A stretch of 40,133 nucleotides of DNA from Paracoccaceae bacterium (GTDB lineage: Bacteria; Pseudomonadota; Alphaproteobacteria; Rhodobacterales; Rhodobacteraceae). Both the position numbers and the translations under genes were made by a program. The notes below the pieces were generated by a model. That model worked only from the letters and a program-made list of their open reading frames with translations. It had not been told where the DNA came from and made no database searches. Each line of letters opens with the position of its first letter. Within the stretch, counting starts at the first letter, position 1. Location of the stretch: contig JABXIA010000027.1 in NCBI GenBank assembly GCA_013373325.1, positions 1-40,133 of the forward strand, read 5' to 3'. Positions 35,607 to 40,133 of the stretch are shown here, piece by piece.

Positions 35607-38600
35607 ATGACGCTTGCGCATTGGGCCAAAGCCCTCCGGGAGCATTGGGGTGTTGAGGCAGAGCTGATCCGCCTGGACGGGGAATATGACCTGAATTTCC
35701 TGGCCAAGAGGCAAGACGGCCAAGGTTATATCCTGAAAGCCATGCGCCCCGGTTGCGACGAATGGCTGGTCGATATGCAAGTGAAAGCGTTCGAACATAT
35801 TGCGAAACGCCAGCCTGACCTGCCCTGCCCGCGGGTCATTGCATCATGTTCCGGGCAGTCACTTCTATCCCTGCCGGATGAAGACGGCCAGCTCCGGCTG
35901 GTTTGGTTGCTGAACCAATTGCCGGGCCGTTGTTATGCCAGGGCAGAGCCGAAAAGCGATGCGCTGATCCAAGATGTCGGCAGAGTTTTGGGTGGCTCGG
36001 CCAAGGCGCTGGCAGACTTCCGTCACGAAGGTCTTGAACGCGATTTCAAATGGAACCTTATGCGGGCGGGATGGATCACTGAAGAGCTTTCATGCATCAC
36101 ACCCCCAGAGCGCCTCGCCATCCTGGACGACATTTCCACGGAGTTTGCAAAGTTAGAGCCTGCATTGGCGAAGCTCCCCAAACAAGCCATCCACAACGAT
36201 GCGAATGATTACAACATCATGGTGGCTGGTGAATTGAACGCACCTCGGCATGTATCTGGGCTGATCGACCTGGGCGACATGTGCGCGGCACCTCGCGTTT
36301 GCGATCTGGCAATTGCCGCAGCCTACATCGTTCTGGATCACCCGGCACCGGAAGCAGCCCTTGTATCGCTGGTTGCAGGGTATCATGAGGCCTGCCCGCT
36401 GACCGCCGTCGAATTGGACATGGTCTGGCCGCTTCTGCGGATGCGGCTTGCAGTGAGTGTGGTGAACTCCACACTCATGGCCGAGGAAAATCCGGACGAT
36501 CCCTATGTAACAGTCTCACAAGCGCCAGCCTGGCGGTTCCTTGAGAGCAACGCGCTGCATGGCGGGTTACTGAATGCCCGGCTGCGCGCGGCCTGCGACC
36601 TGCCCGTGGCCGATGGCGCAGACCGCATCATGGCATGGCTTGAACAGGAACGCGGAAATTTTGCTCCCCTCATGGGGGAAACCCTGGCAGATGCACCGAT
36701 GGGATCGCTGTCGGTGGAGCGATCAACCTGGCCGCTGAACCCCTTCCACATGCCCTTAGAGGAAGCTGCCAAGGTCGGTGAAGAGTTCGAAGACTGCGGC
36801 CGGATCTGGCTGGGCTACTACCATGAACCCCGGCTGATTTACACAGATGCAGCCTTCCGCAAGGGGCCGTGGAAGGCCAGCAATCGCCGCACGGTTCATC
36901 TGGCCGTAGACGCGTTCGCCCCGGCTGGAACTGCGATTTTTGCACCACTGCGCGGAGAAGTGTTTGCTGCCGAGTACCGCGAGGGCCACCTAGACTACGG
37001 CGGTGTGATCATCCTGCGCCACGAAACTCCCGAAGGCGATTCATTTTACACTCTTTATGGCCATTTGGATCCTGAGTTCCTGGACCGTTTGAAGCCCGGT
37101 GATACGGTCGAAAAGGGTGACGAGTTCTGCCGCCTTGGCGATCCCGGACAAAACGGCGGATGGGCGCCGCATGTTCATTTCCAGGTGGCGCTGACCACCG
37201 AGGGGTTGGAGGCCGACTGGCCCGGCGTCGGCGATCCGGACGAGATGTTTCTATGGCGCGCACTCTGCCCCAACCCGGCGGCGTTGCTCAATCTGCCGGA
37301 TGAGAAGGTCCTTTATAGGCCGGTCAGCAAGGACAGCGTTCTGGCAGGGCGCCACGCGCATTTTGGAGGCAACCTGAGCCTTACTTATACCGACCCCGTG
37401 ATGCTGGTGCGCGGCTGGAAACACCACCTTTTTGACGAGTGGGGCCGACCATATCTGGATGCCTACAACAACGTGCCGCATGTGGGACACGCCCACCCGC
37501 GCATCCAGGCCGCTGCTGCCGACCAATTGAAGCGTATAAACTCCAACACCCGGTACCTGCACCCGGCTCAAACCGCCTTTGCCCACAAAGTACTGTCCAA
37601 GCTGCCCGATCACTTTGAAGTCTGTTTCTTTGTCAACTCGGGGACTGAAGCAAACGAACTGGCCTTGCGCCTCGCGCGGGGGCACACCGGAGCCAAAGGC
37701 ATGGTGACGCCTGATCATGGGTATCACGGCAACACCACCGGTGCGATCAGCATCTCCGCCTACAAGTTCAACAAACCCGGCGGGATCGGGCAGGCTGACT
37801 GGGTAGAGCTAATTGAAGTTGCCGATGACTATAGTGGCTCTTTCCGGAGGGATGACCCGGACCGGGCACAAAAATACGCCGGTCTAGTAGATGCAGCGAT
37901 CGACCGCCTTCAGGAAAAGGGCCACGGCTTGGCCGGTTTCATCGCGGAAACCTTCCCTTCCGTTGGAGGCCAAATCATACCTCCCACGGGATATCTTCCT
38001 GCGGTTTATGAAAAAATCCGTAATGCAGGCGGTATCTGCATCGCAGATGAAGTGCAAACTGGCCTCGGACGGCTTGGCGACTATTATTTCGGATTCGAAC
38101 ACCAGGGAGCTCTGCCCGACATTGTAGTGCTGGGCAAACCAATCGGTAACGGCCATCCATTAGGTGTGCTTGTAACGACCAGGGCTATTGCCGAAAGCTT
38201 CGACAACGGGATTGAGTTCTTTTCCACGTTCGGTGGCTCGACACTCTCTTGCCGGATTGGAAAAGAGGTTCTGGATATCGTTGATGACGAGGGCCTGCAG
38301 GAAAACGCCCGCATTCAGGGAGAGCAACTGATTGAAGGCCTGAAAACTCTAGAGCAAAAATATGCCTGCGTCGGCGACGTCCGCGGCATGGGACTGTTCC
38401 TTGGGCTGGAGTTGATCAACCCGGACGGCACCGAAGCTACAGATATCTGTTCCTATGTCAAAAACCGGATGCGGGATCATCGTATTCTTATTGGCAGCGA
38501 AGGTCCCAAGGACAATATCCTGAAAATCCGGCCGCCGCTGACCATAGCGTCCGATGACACTGACATGATCATCAAAACCCTGGATAGTATTCTGCAGGAG

Positions 38601-38615
38601 GTGGAGGCGGCCTGA
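35607..38615 (+). CDS. Trimodular fusion: APH kinase, M23 peptidase-like domain, class III aminotransferase
   Basis: One 1,002-residue cytoplasmic protein. Residues about 1-340: aminoglycoside phosphotransferase-type kinase with NAIHNDANDYNIMV-like catalytic loop HNDANDYN (196-203) and IDLGD (220-224). Residues about 400-550: M23-like LytM fold with zinc ligands His431, Asp435 and His524 all present. Residues about 565-1,000: PLP class III aminotransferase with GTEANE, DEVQTG (Asp814) and PLP lysine Lys844 (LGKPIGNG). Kinase plus phospho-lyase fusions match the hydroxylysine/phosphoethanolamine pathway. The start follows GGGGAGA. The role of the peptidase domain is unclear. Confidence 0.9.
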   Translation: MTLAHWAKALREHWGVEAELIRLDGEYDLNFLAKRQDGQGYILKAMRPGCDEWLVDMQVKAFEHIAKRQPDLPCPRVIASCSGQSLLSLPDEDGQLRLVWLLNQLPGRCYARAEPKSDALIQDVGRVLGGSAKALADFRHEGLERDFKWNLMRAGWITEELSCITPPERLAILDDISTEFAKLEPALAKLPKQAIHNDANDYNIMVAGELNAPRHVSGLIDLGDMCAAPRVCDLAIAAAYIVLDHPAPEAALVSLVAGYHEACPLTAVELDMVWPLLRMRLAVSVVNSTLMAEENPDDPYVTVSQAPAWRFLESNALHGGLLNARLRAACDLPVADGADRIMAWLEQERGNFAPLMGETLADAPMGSLSVERSTWPLNPFHMPLEEAAKVGEEFEDCGRIWLGYYHEPRLIYTDAAFRKGPWKASNRRTVHLAVDAFAPAGTAIFAPLRGEVFAAEYREGHLDYGGVIILRHETPEGDSFYTLYGHLDPEFLDRLKPGDTVEKGDEFCRLGDPGQNGGWAPHVHFQVALTTEGLEADWPGVGDPDEMFLWRALCPNPAALLNLPDEKVLYRPVSKDSVLAGRHAHFGGNLSLTYTDPVMLVRGWKHHLFDEWGRPYLDAYNNVPHVGHAHPRIQAAAADQLKRINSNTRYLHPAQTAFAHKVLSKLPDHFEVCFFVNSGTEANELALRLARGHTGAKGMVTPDHGYHGNTTGAISISAYKFNKPGGIGQADWVELIEVADDYSGSFRRDDPDRAQKYAGLVDAAIDRLQEKGHGLAGFIAETFPSVGGQIIPPTGYLPAVYEKIRNAGGICIADEVQTGLGRLGDYYFGFEHQGALPDIVVLGKPIGNGHPLGVLVTTRAIAESFDNGIEFFSTFGGSTLSCRIGKEVLDIVDDEGLQENARIQGEQLIEGLKTLEQKYACVGDVRGMGLFLGLELINPDGTEATDICSYVKNRMRDHRILIGSEGPKDNILKIRPPLTIASDDTDMIIKTLDSILQEVEAA

Positions 38616-38648
38616 CGGCCCTTCCCGCAATGCCTTTACGCAACAAAA

Positions 38649-38672
38649 AAGGCGGTGGGAAACCACCGCCTT
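38649..38672 (-). terminator. Intrinsic terminator between fusion gene and small protein gene
   Basis: A perfect 10-pair stem AAGGCGGTGG/CCACCGCCTT with a GAAA loop, and a T6 tract on the minus strand, 21 bases after the stop of the small protein gene. It can also end plus-strand transcription from the fusion gene, 33 bases after its stop. Confidence 0.88.
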
Positions 38673-38693
38673 CTCTGTAACTGTGTATCGAAA

Positions 38694-38876
38694 TTAGTTC
38701 GATGCAACAGCTGCGCCAACCAGAACCAGCAGCAGCAGCGGCAGCAGGATGCCGCTGGAAGAACCCTGAGCTTCTTCCACGATGACCGGCGGTTCAACAA
38801 CCGGCTCAGACAGGTTGCCAGCGGTGGCGGTGGAAGCAGCAGCGGTCAGCGCAGCAGCGATAACGAGTTTTTTCAT
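38694..38876 (-). CDS. Small exported membrane protein of unknown function
   Basis: A 60-residue protein: signal peptide-like N-terminus MKKLVIAAALTAAASTATAG, a short Pro/Glu-rich segment (NLSEPVVEPPVIVEEAQ), then a Ser-rich turn and a C-terminal hydrophobic helix (ILLPLLLLVLVGAAVASN). A strong GGAGG ribosome site lies before its ATG, with a matching promoter upstream and a terminator downstream, so it is a real monocistronic gene. Similar small proteins occur in roseobacters and are sometimes mislabelled as ferrochelatase; there is no enzyme domain here. Function unknown. Confidence 0.85.
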   Translation of the reverse strand: MKKLVIAAALTAAASTATAGNLSEPVVEPPVIVEEAQGSSSGILLPLLLLVLVGAAVASN

Positions 38877-38943
38877 GTTAACCTCCAGAATTTGCGCGGA
38901 TCAAACATCTGAACCGCGCACCCAAGACTTACCTCGTATTTTT

Positions 38944-38972
38944 TTCTAACCAGCAAAAACGCGGGATTGCAA
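38944..38972 (-). promoter_or_regulatory. Promoter of small membrane protein gene
   Basis: On the minus strand TTGCAA (38972-38967), an exact 17-base spacer, then TTAGAA (38949-38944). The transcript leader of about 60 bases includes a GCGCGG/CCGCGC inverted repeat before GGAGG. Confidence 0.6.
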
Positions 38973-39014
38973 TTGCTTGTTATAGTTAACAGCTTAGCGC
39001 CCCGCCGCGTGTCG

Positions 39015-39632
39015 TCAAATTAGCAACACCTGAGTGCCGACTTTTGCCAGGCTGAACAACTCGGCGATATGCTCATTGTAAAGCCCGATGCAACCGTTCG
39101 ACGACTTGCGCCCTATCTTGCGCGTATCGTGGGTTCCATGGATCCGGTAATACTTCCACCCTAGGTAAAGCGCATGGGTACCCAGCGGGTTATCCGGGCC
39201 CGGTGGAATGTAGGCAGGCCACTCCGGGTTTCGCTTGCGCATATTGGGTGTTGGCGCCCAGCTTGGTCCCTCGACCTTGCGCACAACCTGGGTGCGGCCG
39301 CGGCGTGTCAGATCGTCTGAAAGCGGAACCGATGACGGGAACAGCTTGTAAGTGTTTTCGTCCGCGGACCAGTAGTGCAGCGCCCGGCTGTCGATATCGA
39401 CCAGAATCGCTCCGTTGCGCAAATTGTCGAAATACGGCCGCCAGGATTTTGCGCGGAAGGCGGAAATATTGCGCTGGACAGGCGGTTCCGGCTCTGGCGG
39501 CGGGCGCAAAGGGTCATAGGCCGGCTCAACGTTATCAGGATCCTCCTGCGCCAGCGCCGAAGAGGACATCAAGGCAGCACTTCCGGCAAGGAACTGCCTC
39601 CGGCTGAAGATTTCAAATGGTTTTCGGGACAT
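39015..39632 (-). CDS. L,D-transpeptidase (YkuD/ErfK family)
   Basis: A 205-residue exported enzyme. It has a twin-arginine signal (SRRQFLAGSAALMSSSALAQ) and a YkuD catalytic domain with His (RIHGTHDTR, His165/His168) and the SNGCIGL motif, nucleophile Cys181. L,D-transpeptidases make 3-3 crosslinks in peptidoglycan or attach proteins to it, resistant to most beta-lactams. The ATG at 39632 is favoured over a TTG four codons earlier because GGAAG sits at a good distance. It is divergent from the CAP lipoprotein gene across 170 bases. Confidence 0.93.
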   Translation of the reverse strand: MSRKPFEIFSRRQFLAGSAALMSSSALAQEDPDNVEPAYDPLRPPPEPEPPVQRNISAFRAKSWRPYFDNLRNGAILVDIDSRALHYWSADENTYKLFPSSVPLSDDLTRRGRTQVVRKVEGPSWAPTPNMRKRNPEWPAYIPPGPDNPLGTHALYLGWKYYRIHGTHDTRKIGRKSSNGCIGLYNEHIAELFSLAKVGTQVLLI

Positions 39633-39802
39633 CACATCTTCCAACTTGCGCTTTCAGTATCATAGATTGCAGTATTTTATGGCCGGAAAGCCGCAGTCGC
39701 AAATCAATCCGGCGTCCAAGTCCGCATAATTCTGCCGGTCCGTTTGCACAGCTGCCACAGGAAGGATAAACGCATCAGCGACTGATAGAGCGAGAGAGCA
39801 TT

Positions 39803-40133
39803 ATGAATCGCGTTTTTCTGCTGATGGCTGCTGCAATCCTAACGCTGGCGGCAGCCTGTACACCGTCATCAGAATCCGGCGGGTCCTACCGCATCAGGAA
39901 TGCAGACAAGGTGCAGCTGCGAATGCTCGACTCGGTCAATGCGCTGCGCCAGGCCGCTGGTGCTCAGGCGGTTCAGCTGAACGCGGAGCTGACCGCTGCT
40001 GCTGCGACTCATTCCCGCGATATGTCCGTGCAAAACCGGCCTTGGCACTTCGGGTCTGACGGATCGTCGCCACTGGACCGGGTCGCCCGCGCGGGCTACG
40101 CAGGCACCTTGCTGGGTGAAAACATCTCTGAAA
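39803..40133 (+). CDS. CAP (SCP/PR-1) domain lipoprotein, cut by window end
   Basis: The first 110 residues of a plus-strand gene that runs off the window. It opens with a lipoprotein signal (hydrophobic stretch then LAAAC lipobox), a 30-residue linker, and the beginning of a CAP domain: THSRDM (His of the CAP site), WHFGSDGSSPLDRVARAGY and ENIS. Bacterial CAP lipoproteins are envelope proteins of mostly unknown function, some with lipid or protease activity. Opposite an L,D-transpeptidase. Function not determined. Confidence 0.88.
   Translation, partial: MNRVFLLMAAAILTLAAACTPSSESGGSYRIRNADKVQLRMLDSVNALRQAAGAQAVQLNAELTAAAATHSRDMSVQNRPWHFGSDGSSPLDRVARAGYAGTLLGENISE

Overview
The window looks like a piece of chromosome from an alphaproteobacterium of the Rhodobacteraceae, most likely the Roseobacter group (Leisingera/Phaeobacter type). 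This is inferred from the moderately high GC, the rimP-nusA-ylxR-infB operon with a long charged IF2 N-terminus, the TRAP transporters, ubiG, and several small roseobacter-style proteins. No rRNA, tRNA, insertion sequence, integrase or CRISPR array was recognised. Most of the window is housekeeping, with three accessory patches.

Layout. 1-1.24 kb: sugar-nucleotide epimerase (minus). 1.5-7.8 kb: a two-gene minus-strand unit. It holds a 1,845-residue protein with no signal peptide, a long alanine-rich helical region and a C-terminal HEVGH metallopeptidase domain, followed by a CpXC-domain protein. This is the best candidate for an undescribed system. 7.9-8.4 kb: META/HslJ-like envelope protein. 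8.7-14.5 kb: a TRAP transporter operon (SBP, small permease, large permease) ending in an IclR regulator, divergent from a GMC-type FAD oxidoreductase; probably one uptake-and-oxidation module for an unknown substrate. 14.6-16.7 kb: a phosphate-binding-protein-like/OmpA fusion and a decayed pseudogene with an intact palindromic operator upstream. 16.9-22.3 kb: secA, divergent from a parvulin-type foldase, argJ and a MutT-like Nudix gene (the last two overlapping).

22.3-28.2 kb: a gap with an odd A7-interrupted mini-ORF, then infB, ylxR, nusA and rimP (minus). The rimP leader has a promoter, an intrinsic-terminator hairpin and competing pairings, consistent with attenuation of the nusA operon. 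28.3-30.9 kb: a short family-5 solute-binding protein translationally coupled to proline iminopeptidase, divergent from ubiG. 31.2-33.5 kb: MarR regulator, nitrilase-family amidase, glutaredoxin and a ComF-type phosphoribosyltransferase (minus). 33.5-38.6 kb: degenerate BioC-like methyltransferase, hemH, and a 1,002-residue fusion of an APH kinase, an M23 peptidase-like domain and a class III aminotransferase/phospho-lyase. 38.7-40.1 kb: a tiny membrane protein, an L,D-transpeptidase, and the start of a CAP-domain lipoprotein cut by the window edge.

All functional calls come from motifs read by eye and from family knowledge; no database search was possible.
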